Origin: RHLJ01 sp965212165
GTDB lineage: Bacteria; Bacteroidota; Rhodothermia; Balneolales; Balneolaceae
Direction: 5' to 3'
NCBI GenBank assembly: GCA_965212165.1
Contig: OZ243096.1
Coordinates: forward strand, 1,426,001 to 1,490,000
Length of the DNA: 64,000 nucleotides
The notes under the pieces were generated by a model that worked only from the letters and a program-made list of their open reading frames with translations, had not been told where the DNA came from and made no database searches. Both the position numbers and the translations under genes were made by a program. Position 1 is the stretch's first letter. Each line of letters opens with the position of its first letter. This document shows positions 15,861 through 24,071 of the stretch, piece by piece.

Positions 15861-16682
15861 TTATTCTTTTAAATTATTCTTTAAGTTCAATTTCTCGTCA
15901 TTACTAGTTTGATAAACATCTTGAGATTCGATTTCTATTGTTGATATGTCTTTTTCATTCGTTCTGGAATCAGTTTTTAAATCCTGAAAGCTTGCTGGGA
16001 GCTGATCTATTATTTTATCTGCTAAAGTTTTTAAACCGCGAAGCTTCTTCTTTCTCCAAGCTACATCAAGTGCATAAACTACCATTGATGAAGCACCCCA
16101 TAAACTAGATCCGATAAAGAAAACATCTCTTAGCACTGTTGGTGTATAGAATAGAGAAGTTAATCCCCCAAGAACTAAAGCTAAAACAGCACCATACATT
16201 ATACCTTCAGTTATTGGCGAGCCTAAACCTACTCGTTGAGAAAATCTAAGCTTCGAATAGTCTTCTCTTTTTGTTAATGAAACGATGGTTTCAATTCCTG
16301 ATATACTAGTGTGAGTCCATTCCTTTTTACGGTGATTGTGATTTGTTTTACCAAATGTTTCACCACCAAAGTGGTGAGTTAATTCGGAAGTTATATCATC
16401 CCAAACTAGATCTTCAGGGGCATCAGTGTTAAATTCTCTTTCTTCAAAAATATGAGTATCAGTTAATCCTGAGTAACGCACAACTTTTTTATTCCGAAGT
16501 TCAAGAGCCGCTGTTTTAAGGAACTTAACATCAAGTCCAGCTTCATTGCCGACAGAAAGTAATTCATCCATTGTTAAACCAGGTTCATTCTTGTCTGATT
16601 TAATATTTTGAGAATGTTGTAGAGACGATGCTCTTTTAATGATCTGTTGAATTTCGTCTTCAGAGAAAATTTTATCGGGCAT
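15861..16682 (-). CDS. Membrane-anchored protein of unknown function
   Basis: A 273-aa protein. The N-terminal ~65 residues (FSEDEIQQIIKRASSLQ, then LTMDELLSVGNEAGLDVKFLKTAALEL) form a two-helix module often seen at the start of uncharacterised proteins from this and related phyla. A beta-rich middle follows, then two TM helices (about 155-175 and 180-205), then a charged, Lys/Ser-rich tail. I do not recognise a named family. It is convergent with the ankyrin gene and lies downstream of pruA, from which it is separated by a terminator, so it needs its own promoter. Confidence 0.65.
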   Translation of the reverse strand: MPDKIFSEDEIQQIIKRASSLQHSQNIKSDKNEPGLTMDELLSVGNEAGLDVKFLKTAALELRNKKVVRYSGLTDTHIFEEREFNTDAPEDLVWDDITSELTHHFGGETFGKTNHNHRKKEWTHTSISGIETIVSLTKREDYSKLRFSQRVGLGSPITEGIMYGAVLALVLGGLTSLFYTPTVLRDVFFIGSSLWGASSMVVYALDVAWRKKKLRGLKTLADKIIDQLPASFQDLKTDSRTNEKDISTIEIESQDVYQTSNDEKLNLKNNLKE

Positions 16683-16710
16683 ATTTTATAATTAATTCAA
16701 GCAATTATAC

Positions 16711-16742
16711 AAAAAAAGCCTCGGTTTGGTAACCGAGGCTTT
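16711..16742 (-). terminator. Terminator of the P5C dehydrogenase gene
   Basis: A 12-bp stem AAAGCCTCGGTT (16715-16726) with AACCGAGGCTTT (16731-16742) and loop TGGT. The A7 at 16711-16717 gives the U-run on the minus strand. It lies 22 nt after the pruA stop. Confidence 0.9.
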
Positions 16743-16763
16743 AAAATAATATTGAAAAGTTAC

Positions 16764-18380
16764 TTATTTATCTGATGCATACTCAAAAGAGTGAACATCC
16801 ATCTCTACACCTTCGCTTGGTCTAACCGTCATAGATTTTGGCTGAAGGAAGTACAATAAATAATCGCGCCCTCCTGCTTTGGCATCTGTTCCACTCATAT
16901 TAAAACCGCCAAAAGGTTGAGCGCCTACTAAAGCTCCAGTACATTTTCTATTGATGTATAGGTTACCAACCTTAAATGTTCTCAATGCTTTCTCAATTTT
17001 CTTAGGATCTTGTGAGAAATATGCTCCTGTTAATCCATATTGAGTATTATTAGCAATTCGTAGGGCATCATCAGTGTCTTTTGCTTTGATAAATGCAGTT
17101 ACCGGCCCAAAAATTTCTTCTTGCGCTATTCGAGCATCCTCAGCAACATCTGCAAAAACTGTTGGTTCTATGTAGTGACCTGGATTCTCAGTATCAGCTA
17201 ATTTTCCACCAACCATGAGTTTAGCTTCAGACTTTCCAATCTCGATATAGCTCATGATTTTATCTACAGCTTTTTGGTTTACAACTGGACCTGCAGCATA
17301 ATTATCTTTTGCATCACCAATGGTTAACTCTTTAGTTTTTTCAACTACTTTAGCTAACACTTCATCATAGACCGACTCAACAACAATAGTTCTAGAACCT
17401 GCGGAACATTTCTGTCCTTGAAAGCCGAAAGAACCACGCACAATTTGATCGGCCGCGAAGTCTAAATTAGCATCTGCATCAACCACAGTTGCATTTTTTC
17501 CGCCTAGCTCACATACTAAGCGCTTTAAGAAATGTTGACCTTCAATTACTTTTCCAGCAATCTCAGCCATATGTAGTCCAACAGCTTTAGATCCGGTAAA
17601 GCTAATGAATCTTGTTTTTGGACTAGTAGTAAGTGCTTCACCAACTTCCATGTTATCGCCAGTAATAAAGTTGAAAACACCCTTTGGTAGACCAACTTCT
17701 TCAAAAATCTCAGCTACAATATGTCCCATTTTTGGAGTATCGGGTGCTGGTTTAGCTACAACAGTATTGCCTGCAGCGATTGGTGCGGCTGCCATTCCTA
17801 AATATATTGCAAAAGGGAAGTTCCAAGGTGAAATAGCAACACCAGCGCCAATAGGCATGTAAATAGTTTTATTTGCGTCACCCCAAGAATCATTTACTGG
17901 CATCCCTTGGTCAAGACGGATTGCTTCGTAAGCGTAATAGATAAGAAAGTCGATTCCTTCTGCAGTGTCAGCATCTGCTTCAAGATAATTTTTACCTGCT
18001 TCGCTAATCATCCATGCATTTATTTCCATTCTTCTACGCTTTACAACATCAGCTGCTTTAAGAAGGTATTCTGCGCGCTTTTTTGCTGGAGTGTATTGCC
18101 ATGTTTCAAATGCTTCCCAAGCAGAATCTAGAGCACCAAGTGCTTGCTCGGTGCTAGCCATCTGAAAAGTTCCAATTACTTCATTAGTATTGGATGGGTT
18201 CGTGCTTTCAAAAGTTCCTGAGTTACCTTTAACCCACTCTCCATTAAGGTATAAATCGTATTCTTTTCCAAAATTACTCCGAGCTTCTTCCAAAGCCTTC
18301 TTTTGTGCATCTTCAATGGTAGGGTCAGAAAAGTCGAGGTATTCTTCGTTTTTAAATAATTCTAGTGTTAAATCAGACAT
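16764..18380 (-). CDS. pruA: 1-pyrroline-5-carboxylate dehydrogenase (L-glutamate gamma-semialdehyde dehydrogenase)
   Basis: A 538-aa aldehyde dehydrogenase of the RocA/PruA type, the second step of proline catabolism (P5C to glutamate with NAD+). Visible are ISPWNFPFAIYLGM (Rossmann and cofactor), FTGSKAVG, the general base Glu in CELGGKN (~291) and the nucleophile in FQGQKCSAGSR (Cys ~325). The C-terminal YINRKCTGALVGAQPFGGFNMSGT is diagnostic of P5CDH. No proline dehydrogenase gene is adjacent. The promoter region carries a GAAAAGCGCT motif that also lies upstream of gltB, another glutamate-forming enzyme. Confidence 0.94.
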   Translation of the reverse strand: MSDLTLELFKNEEYLDFSDPTIEDAQKKALEEARSNFGKEYDLYLNGEWVKGNSGTFESTNPSNTNEVIGTFQMASTEQALGALDSAWEAFETWQYTPAKKRAEYLLKAADVVKRRRMEINAWMISEAGKNYLEADADTAEGIDFLIYYAYEAIRLDQGMPVNDSWGDANKTIYMPIGAGVAISPWNFPFAIYLGMAAAPIAAGNTVVAKPAPDTPKMGHIVAEIFEEVGLPKGVFNFITGDNMEVGEALTTSPKTRFISFTGSKAVGLHMAEIAGKVIEGQHFLKRLVCELGGKNATVVDADANLDFAADQIVRGSFGFQGQKCSAGSRTIVVESVYDEVLAKVVEKTKELTIGDAKDNYAAGPVVNQKAVDKIMSYIEIGKSEAKLMVGGKLADTENPGHYIEPTVFADVAEDARIAQEEIFGPVTAFIKAKDTDDALRIANNTQYGLTGAYFSQDPKKIEKALRTFKVGNLYINRKCTGALVGAQPFGGFNMSGTDAKAGGRDYLLYFLQPKSMTVRPSEGVEMDVHSFEYASDK

Positions 18381-18441
18381 TTTATACTCTAATGGGTTTC
18401 AGTAGTTAAAAATTTTTTTTCGATCTTAATAAATATAAGCC

Positions 18442-18474
18442 TAAATATAGCTAGAAAAGCGCTCCCAATTCAAA
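18442..18474 (-). promoter_or_regulatory. Candidate pruA promoter
   Basis: On the minus strand TTTG (18471-18474) and TATATTTA (18442-18449, 7 of 8 to TAnnTTTG) are separated by 21 nt, about 60 nt before the pruA start codon at 18380. Confidence 0.5.
18454..18463. promoter_or_regulatory. GAAAAGCGCT motif, copy 2 (inside the pruA promoter spacer)
   Basis: Exact 10-mer shared with 5795-5804 and 31143-31152, all in the same orientation. Here it lies between the putative -33 and -7 elements of pruA, where a bound repressor would block polymerase. Confidence 0.45.
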
Positions 18475-18572
18475 GGTCTTTCAAGCTTCTTGTAAGTTAA
18501 GGTAAAACCATTGAAAATGGGACTTAGTAATGGTAGTTTTAGGGTTCTTTATAAGAACTTTACAAAATTGTG

Positions 18573-18596
18573 ATACGTTCATATCGATAAACGTAT
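18573..18596. promoter_or_regulatory. Dyad upstream of gap (ATACGTT-N10-AACGTAT)
   Basis: A perfect 7-bp inverted repeat with a 10-nt spacer containing TATCGATA, ending 33 nt before the gap start codon. The position suits an operator or activator site, but the binding protein is unknown. Confidence 0.4.
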
Positions 18597-18629
18597 TAAC
18601 AACTATTCAATACTAAAAAAGGATTCGAT

Positions 18630-19628
18630 ATGTCAAAAATTAAAGTCGGAATAAACGGTTTTGGTCGCATCGGTCGAATGGTTACACGTGCTATTTTAGA
18701 GAAGTACGCTGACCAAATCGATATCGTTGGAGTTAATGACCTAACTGATACCAATACACTAGCTCATCTTTTCAAATACGATTCATCTCAAGGGATTTAC
18801 GCAGGTGATGTTGCTGTGTCTGGAGATACTATCACTATTGATCATATGAGTTTTAAGGTTACTGCAGAGCGTGACCCAGCAAACTTAAACTGGGGAGATC
18901 TAGGAGTTGATGTAGTTATTGAATCAACAGGATTTTTCGTAGATAAAGAAAGTGCAGGCAAGCATTTAACTGCCGGCGCTAAAAAAGTTATTATTTCAGC
19001 ACCTGCAAAAGGCGATGTTAAAACCGTTGTGTTAGGTGTTAATGATCATGTTATAAGTGATGACATTGAAATCTACTCAAACGCTAGTTGTACAACTAAC
19101 TGCTTGGCACCTATGGTTAAAGTACTTGATGACTCCTTCGGTGTTGTTAAAGGATTCATGACTACTATTCACTCATATACTGGTGACCAAAAAATTCTTG
19201 ATGCTCCTCATAGAGACTTGAGAAGAGCACGCGCAGCTGCAATTAATATTATTCCAACCTCAACAGGTGCTGCAAAAGCAGTAGGTCTAGTTCTTCCTCA
19301 TCTTGATGGGAAACTTGACGGTGGAGCAGTTCGAGTTCCAACACCAACAGGATCACTTACTGATTTTGTTTGTGAAGTGAAAAAAGGAACAACTAAAGAA
19401 GAAGTAAATGCCGCATTTAAAGCAGCAGCTGAAGGCCCAATGAAAGGAATAATTGAGTACACAACTGATCCTATCGTTTCTACTGATATTATCGGTAATC
19501 CACACTCAAATATCTTTGATAGTGACCTAACTAAAGCAGATGGAACTCTTGTAAAAGTTATTGGCTGGTATGATAATGAAGCTGGTTATGCTGCAAGAAC
19601 TGTAGATTTAATTACAAAAATTCTATAA
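18630..19628 (+). CDS. gap: Glyceraldehyde-3-phosphate dehydrogenase, type I
   Basis: A 332-aa phosphorylating GAPDH of glycolysis and gluconeogenesis. The N-terminal NAD-binding loop is GINGFGRIGRMV, the active-site cysteine is in SNASCTTNCLAP (Cys ~154), and the phosphate-site segment is IIPTSTGAAKAVG. WYDNEAGYAARTVDL is near the C-terminus. A purine-rich AAAAAAGGA just before the ATG serves as the ribosome-binding site. It is monocistronic, with a strong terminator after it and a dyad before it. It is divergent from pruA, with a 249-nt control region between them. Confidence 0.97.
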   Translation: MSKIKVGINGFGRIGRMVTRAILEKYADQIDIVGVNDLTDTNTLAHLFKYDSSQGIYAGDVAVSGDTITIDHMSFKVTAERDPANLNWGDLGVDVVIESTGFFVDKESAGKHLTAGAKKVIISAPAKGDVKTVVLGVNDHVISDDIEIYSNASCTTNCLAPMVKVLDDSFGVVKGFMTTIHSYTGDQKILDAPHRDLRRARAAAINIIPTSTGAAKAVGLVLPHLDGKLDGGAVRVPTPTGSLTDFVCEVKKGTTKEEVNAAFKAAAEGPMKGIIEYTTDPIVSTDIIGNPHSNIFDSDLTKADGTLVKVIGWYDNEAGYAARTVDLITKIL

Positions 19629-19651
19629 TCGATAAGATTACTAAGATTTTT

Positions 19652-19684
19652 AAGCCTCTTCGGTTTCGGAGAGGCTTTTTTTAT
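19652..19684 (+). terminator. Terminator of gap
   Basis: Stem AAGCCTCT (19652-19659) with AGAGGCTT (19670-19677), extended by three inner pairs around loop GTTT, then a run of seven T. Confidence 0.9.
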
Positions 19685-19754
19685 TTCTAGAGTTCATACA
19701 TTGTTCCATATCATAGTAGACTATATTCATTAATCCTCTCTTTAAAGAAAACGT

Positions 19755-20645
19755 ATGAAGAAATCATTCTTATTTTTAATGCTTCTTATCGGAATTCAAG
19801 CATGTATGCCATCGAAAGAATTGCCAAAATTGAATATCAATCAGCTAATAGATGATATTAAAATCTTGTCAGCCGATGATATGCAAGGTCGCTTAGTTGG
19901 AACAGAAGGAAATGAAAAAGCTAGAGAATATATTACGAAAAGGCTTGTTGATATGGCTATTCCAGCATTTGAAGGAGATTATAACCACCACTTTACAATA
20001 ACTAGACGAAACGGGGATGTTGTAAACGGGATTAATATCATTTCATCTATTAAGGGTGAAATAGATTCTATAATTGTGATTAGTGCTCATTACGATCATT
20101 TAGGCGTTAGAGATAGTTTAATTTTTAATGGAGCTGATGATAATGCGTCAGGCATTGGTGGGTTGTTAGCTACTGCTGATTATTTCTCAAAAGTGAAGCC
20201 AAAGCACACATTAATATTTGCTGCATTTGATGCGGAGGAAGGTGGACTAAATGGTGCCAGATCTTTTGTTCAGGATTCTATTCTTCTTGATAAGATAAAA
20301 CTAAACGTAAATATGGATATGATTTCTAATAATGATAGAAATGAAATATATGCAGTTGGCACATATCATTATCCATTTTTAAAACCAGTTTTAGAAACTG
20401 TTGATACTGGCGAATTAACACTATCATTTGGGCATGATACACCTGACTTAGGTTACAATGATTGGACCATGTCATCAGATCATGGACCATTCCACGAAAA
20501 AGGAATCCCATTTATTTATTTTGGAGTAGAAGATCATGAGCACTATCATAAAGCGACAGATGAATTTAAAACAATACCGCAGGAATTTTATAAGAAGTCA
20601 GTCCAATTAATATTGAATGCGATTATCGAATTAGATAAAATGTGA
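19755..20645 (+). CDS. M28-family zinc aminopeptidase, lipoprotein
   Basis: A 296-aa protein with a lipoprotein-like signal peptide (MKKSFLFLMLLIGIQAC, Cys at 17). The peptidase domain has the M28 metal ligands and base in ISAHYDHLGV, GADDNASGIGGLL, FDAEEGGLNGARSFV and NMDMISNND, with a final His in DHEHYHKATDE. Expected role is to trim N-terminal residues from peptides at the cell surface or in the periplasm. Metal-binding residues appear complete. The next gene, also for a secreted protein, starts 29 nt downstream, so the two may be co-transcribed. Confidence 0.9.
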   Translation: MKKSFLFLMLLIGIQACMPSKELPKLNINQLIDDIKILSADDMQGRLVGTEGNEKAREYITKRLVDMAIPAFEGDYNHHFTITRRNGDVVNGINIISSIKGEIDSIIVISAHYDHLGVRDSLIFNGADDNASGIGGLLATADYFSKVKPKHTLIFAAFDAEEGGLNGARSFVQDSILLDKIKLNVNMDMISNNDRNEIYAVGTYHYPFLKPVLETVDTGELTLSFGHDTPDLGYNDWTMSSDHGPFHEKGIPFIYFGVEDHEHYHKATDEFKTIPQEFYKKSVQLILNAIIELDKM

Positions 20646-20674
20646 TTGTACCTTAAACATTAAATCATGAATCA

Positions 20675-21271
20675 ATGAGTACTTTAAAACTTATTCTTTT
20701 ATTCCTAGTTGTTATTTTAATAACCCCAAAAATAACAACAGCTCAAGAATCTATTCAAGATCAAATTAATATGGCTGTATTTGCTGCACCTGAAGACCAT
20801 AGAGAAGGCGCTATGGTATTAGGATATGATAATGTTGGAAATGTTATTACTCTTAGAGAAGGGAATAATGATTTTATTTGCTTAGCTGATAATCCAGAGG
20901 TTGCCAGATTTAGTGTATCGTGTTATCAGAAAAGTCTTGAGCCATTTATGGCTCGTGGTCGAGCCTTAAAAGCTGAAGGGAAAAATCCAGGCGAAGTTTT
21001 TGAAATCAGGGAAAAAGAAGCTGTGGAAGGGTTGTTAAATATGCCAACTGGACCTGCAACCTTATATGCTTTTTATGGTGAAGAAGTAGTTTATGATTCA
21101 AACGCTAATACTATTGAAGGTGCTCAATATCGATATTCGATATATATTCCTTTTGCCACCCAAGAAACGACTGGACTTCCACTTAGACCTAATGGACAAG
21201 GTCATCCGTGGTTAATGGATCCGGGCACACATAGAGCTCATATTATGATTACTCCGCCAGCTAGTAATTAG
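20675..21271 (+). CDS. Secreted protein of unknown function
   Basis: A 198-aa protein with a Sec signal peptide (cleavage near TTAQES, residue ~24). The mature part contains a cysteine pair (DFICLADN and FSVSCYQK) and a C-terminal motif HPWLMDPGTHRAHIMITP. This block suggests a compact metal- or ligand-binding fold, but I do not recognise a family and assign no function. It starts 29 nt after the M28 peptidase on the same strand. Six nt after its stop lies the end of the convergent 57-aa gene. Confidence 0.65.
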   Translation: MSTLKLILLFLVVILITPKITTAQESIQDQINMAVFAAPEDHREGAMVLGYDNVGNVITLREGNNDFICLADNPEVARFSVSCYQKSLEPFMARGRALKAEGKNPGEVFEIREKEAVEGLLNMPTGPATLYAFYGEEVVYDSNANTIEGAQYRYSIYIPFATQETTGLPLRPNGQGHPWLMDPGTHRAHIMITPPASN

Positions 21272-21276
21272 CGGAT

Positions 21277-21450
21277 TTACATATCTTTTTTATTATATCC
21301 GCTACATTCACCGCAGTCTTTTCCATCTTTTTCAGCTTCTTCTAAGGTTTCAAATCCTTGTTTAGAGAAAGCTTCAATTTTTCCAGCGGCTGACATTCTG
21401 CGCCATCTCCATTGATCCTTAACGTCTTGGTATAATTCGCATTTAGCCAT
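21277..21450 (-). CDS. Small DUF1508/YegP-like protein, 57 aa
   Basis: A short ORF read from ATG at 21450 to TAA at 21277. It encodes MAKCELYQDVKDQWRWRRMS, then AAGKIEAFSKQGFETLEEAEKD and ends GECSGYNKKDM. The pattern of a short strand, WRWR, a Gly-Lys-Ile turn and a GF-x-T-x-EEA helix is that of the DUF1508 (YegP) fold, which is usually found as single or tandem repeats. Three cysteines (positions 4, 46 and 49) are unusual for the family and could bind metal. Function of the family is unknown. It is convergent with the secreted-protein gene, with a 5-nt gap. Codon use looks coding. Confidence 0.75.
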   Translation of the reverse strand: MAKCELYQDVKDQWRWRRMSAAGKIEAFSKQGFETLEEAEKDGKDCGECSGYNKKDM

Positions 21451-21591
21451 ATATAAGTGTATGATTTTTTGATATTTATTTAGCTATAACATACAGCTTA
21501 TAACAAGCGAGGGCAAAATTAAAAAAGGAATAAATTTATCTGGAATATGCACTAGCCATATTCAATTATAGAATTCCTAATTCAAATGTTT

Positions 21592-22011
21592 CTAATCTTC
21601 TATTACAAAATCGTAGCTGATTTCAGAACCTTTTTCTAGTGCTTTTGATACAGAGCAGTATTTAGTTATAGATAAATCTAAAGCTCTTTTAACTTTATTC
21701 TCATCTAAATTGCCCGATAAGATAAAATGCATATGGATGGATTTATATTCAGAATAACCAGTGTCCATTTTTTGTTTATCTCCATCAATTTCAACTCTAA
21801 GACTTTTAATCTCTTGTCGCTGTTTTTCAAGAATTGATAGTACATCTATTGCGCTACAGCCACCAATACCTGCTAAGAGTAACTGCATCGGACTCATCCC
21901 GCCTTCAAGACCTCCAATTTTTGTGTTTCCGTCGATACGGATTTTACCACCTTCTTCATTACCCGCTTCCATATGGAAATCTTTACCAAGCCAGTTAACA
22001 TCAATCTTCAT
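21592..22011 (-). CDS. OsmC-family protein
   Basis: A 139-aa OsmC/Ohr/YhfA-like thiol peroxidase fold. The two redox cysteines are present: GIGGCSAIDVL (about residue 51) and SITKYCSVSKALE (about 117). YhfA-type members are cysteine-containing and of unclear physiological substrate; Ohr and OsmC members reduce organic hydroperoxides. The motif MQLLLAGIGGCSAIDVLSIL matches the YhfA/OsmC group better than Ohr. It lies 69 nt upstream of the convergent-side boundary and is transcribed in the same direction as the SIMPL gene upstream. Confidence 0.9.
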   Translation of the reverse strand: MKIDVNWLGKDFHMEAGNEEGGKIRIDGNTKIGGLEGGMSPMQLLLAGIGGCSAIDVLSILEKQRQEIKSLRVEIDGDKQKMDTGYSEYKSIHMHFILSGNLDENKVKRALDLSITKYCSVSKALEKGSEISYDFVIED

Positions 22012-22079
22012 TCAATTCTCCATTTAGTTTATTTTAAAATAAGTGATTTTGAAGTAATAAATAGTCTTGCGATTTTCTC

Positions 22080-22811
22080 TTAATCTATTCCAAATTCTAG
22101 CCTCATGGTAATAGTTGCTGATTTCATTTTCGATGTGGTATCAAAACTGCCGCCCCAACTATAGTCATCGTTTGAGTTTTGAGCAATAATTTGGAAAACC
22201 CCCATTCTTGCATTCTTTAAGTCCCCTAGACGAGCATTTGAATTACCAGAGATTTGTTCAGCTCTGATACGAGCATCTTCCGTTGCAGCCGCAATCATTT
22301 CAATTTTCAGTTCGGCTAGTTTAGTATAGTAATAATTGGGGGAATACGAATAGAATTCAACACCATCATTTATAATTTCTGTGATATCACGAGAAATCTT
22401 TTCGACATGATCAACATGTTTAGACTCAATAGTAATTCGTTGAGTGAGCTTATATCCAACAAATTCCTGACGAATATATTTTCCTTCATCATTATAAATG
22501 CTTTTAAACTCTTTATTAATTGTCACAGATGAAAAAGCCATTTCTTGATGGCTAATACCTTTACTAGAGAGATATTTATTAATTATCTCCTGATCCTTTT
22601 TTATTAAATCGTAAGTCATATTCAATTCCTTATACTGCTTTGAGAAACTACCTGACCATACAATTAGATCAGATTTAAAGTCTGTTGAACCCATACCTGT
22701 GACATATATTTTCTCAGAACTTTGATGACGATTTTGGAAAGTATGAACTCCAATAAGAGTGATTATAATAAATGAGATGGATAGAATACCGATAGGAATG
22801 CTCGTTTTCAT
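22080..22811 (-). CDS. SIMPL-domain (DUF541) membrane-anchored protein
   Basis: A protein of ~243 aa with one N-terminal TM helix (about 6-24) and the SIMPL/DUF541 domain beyond it. Domain signs are the start IYVTGMGSTDFKSDLIVWSG, KGISHQEMAFSSVTINKEF in the middle, YYYTKLAELKIEMIAAATEDARIRAEQI, and a C-terminal beta strand with KSATITMRLEF. The frame is open further to 22895, but the ATG at 22811 (MKTSIPIGIL) gives a normal anchor, so I use it. The family is periplasmic and its function is largely unknown; some members affect stress tolerance. Confidence 0.87.
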   Translation of the reverse strand: MKTSIPIGILSISFIIITLIGVHTFQNRHQSSEKIYVTGMGSTDFKSDLIVWSGSFSKQYKELNMTYDLIKKDQEIINKYLSSKGISHQEMAFSSVTINKEFKSIYNDEGKYIRQEFVGYKLTQRITIESKHVDHVEKISRDITEIINDGVEFYSYSPNYYYTKLAELKIEMIAAATEDARIRAEQISGNSNARLGDLKNARMGVFQIIAQNSNDDYSWGGSFDTTSKMKSATITMRLEFGID

Positions 22812-22990
22812 GAGATAACAAATTTTAAGATTGAACAGTAATAGATTACTTAAAAGAAGTTCAATAGCAGAAAAAGGTTCCCATAGAAAACTCAATATGA
22901 TTTACGGAACTATATGTCTTTTCTCATACTTGTTATGTGTACTATTGTGAATTAGTTAGAATAGTTACCCAAAAACGCATAAAAATTATT

Positions 22991-23770
22991 ATGAAAGAAG
23001 TAGCACTTATTACTGGAGCATCAAGTGGAATAGGGAAAGATTTAGCTTATGTACACGCCGATAAGGGAAAAGATTTAGTAATTGTTGCAAGAAGAGAGGA
23101 GCAGTTATTAGAACTCAAGAAAGAGATTGAAACGAAGCACAAGGTTTCTGTTAAAGTTATTGCAAAAGATTTGATTGCGCCCAATGCTGCACAAGAGATT
23201 TATGATGAACTAGAAAAAGAAGGCATCGAGATTGAATATTTAATAAACAATGCAGGTTTTGGTGGACAAGGATATTTCCATGAACAAGACTCCCAACTCC
23301 AAAGAAACATGATCACACTTAATGTGACCTCGCTTACAGAAATGAATCGATTATTTCTTCCACAAATGGTGAAACGGAATAGTGGGCGTATTCTTAATGT
23401 TGCAAGTACAGCAGGCTATATCCCGGGGCCACTCCAAGCCATATACTTTGCTACTAAGGCCTATGTACTTTCTTTAAGTCAAGGAATAGCTGGTGAATTG
23501 ATGGGTAGTAATGTAACTAGTACAGCTCTTTGTCCAGGTGCAGTTGAAACTGAATTTTTTGAAGAAGCTAATTTATTAGATACAGATTTAATTAAAGGAG
23601 CTAAAAGTTCAAGATCCGTAGCAGAATTTGGTTATGATGCTATGATGAAAGGCAAAACTGATGTAATAAATGAATTTGGTTTACGAATTCAGCTTAAATA
23701 TTTGATTCAGTTTATACCAAAGAAATTCGTTTTCAAAATGATAAAAGCAATGCAGGAAAAGAAGGGATAA
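22991..23770 (+). CDS. Short-chain dehydrogenase/reductase
   Basis: A 259-aa SDR with the cofactor motif TGASSGIGKDLA (residues 8-19), the NNAG motif (LINNAGFGG), catalytic Ser in VASTAGYIPG, and Tyr-Lys in AIYFATKAYV. The tail (CPGAVETEFFEEAN) is typical. An RR pair (VARREEQL) after the second strand suggests NADPH preference. The frame is open to 22937, but the ATG at 22991 gives the usual N-terminus (MKEVALITG). Substrate is unknown; this subgroup resembles DltE/YqjQ-type reductases. It is flanked by divergent and intergenic space and is likely monocistronic. Confidence 0.9.
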   Translation: MKEVALITGASSGIGKDLAYVHADKGKDLVIVARREEQLLELKKEIETKHKVSVKVIAKDLIAPNAAQEIYDELEKEGIEIEYLINNAGFGGQGYFHEQDSQLQRNMITLNVTSLTEMNRLFLPQMVKRNSGRILNVASTAGYIPGPLQAIYFATKAYVLSLSQGIAGELMGSNVTSTALCPGAVETEFFEEANLLDTDLIKGAKSSRSVAEFGYDAMMKGKTDVINEFGLRIQLKYLIQFIPKKFVFKMIKAMQEKKG

Positions 23771-23834
23771 GATATTATTATTATTAAAACCTTGTGAATA
23801 TTCCCGAATTATTTTATGCCCATTTAATAATCAC

Positions 23835-23898
23835 ATAAAATTCACTTGTGTGTTGAATAAAATTCACTTGTGTTTTGAACTAAATTCTCAAGTGAATT
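23835..23898. repeat. Two direct 22-nt repeats plus one inverted arm in the intergenic region
   Basis: ATAAAATTCACTTGTGTGTT occurs at 23835 and again, with one change, at 23857. The repeat unit is 23 nt and the units overlap by one base. AATTCACTTG then returns inverted at 23889-23898 (CAAGTGAATT). No ORF fits the region. The pattern looks like a cluster of binding sites. The remaining 300-nt gap (23771-24071) shows nothing else recognisable; galM is convergent with the SDR gene here, so neither 5' end is nearby. Confidence 0.6.
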
Positions 23899-24071
23899 AG
23901 GCAAACGTATTTAACTTAAATGCTAAACTAAGTTAGTGCCGAAGAAACTCGTTATCAAAATGATAAATGGAATAGAAGTGAAGTAGGGGGAAATCTCTCT
24001 AGTAATATTGATAATGCATTCTGCTTAATAATCATGAAATAGAATACTTTATTTTACTATTGTATAGAAAC

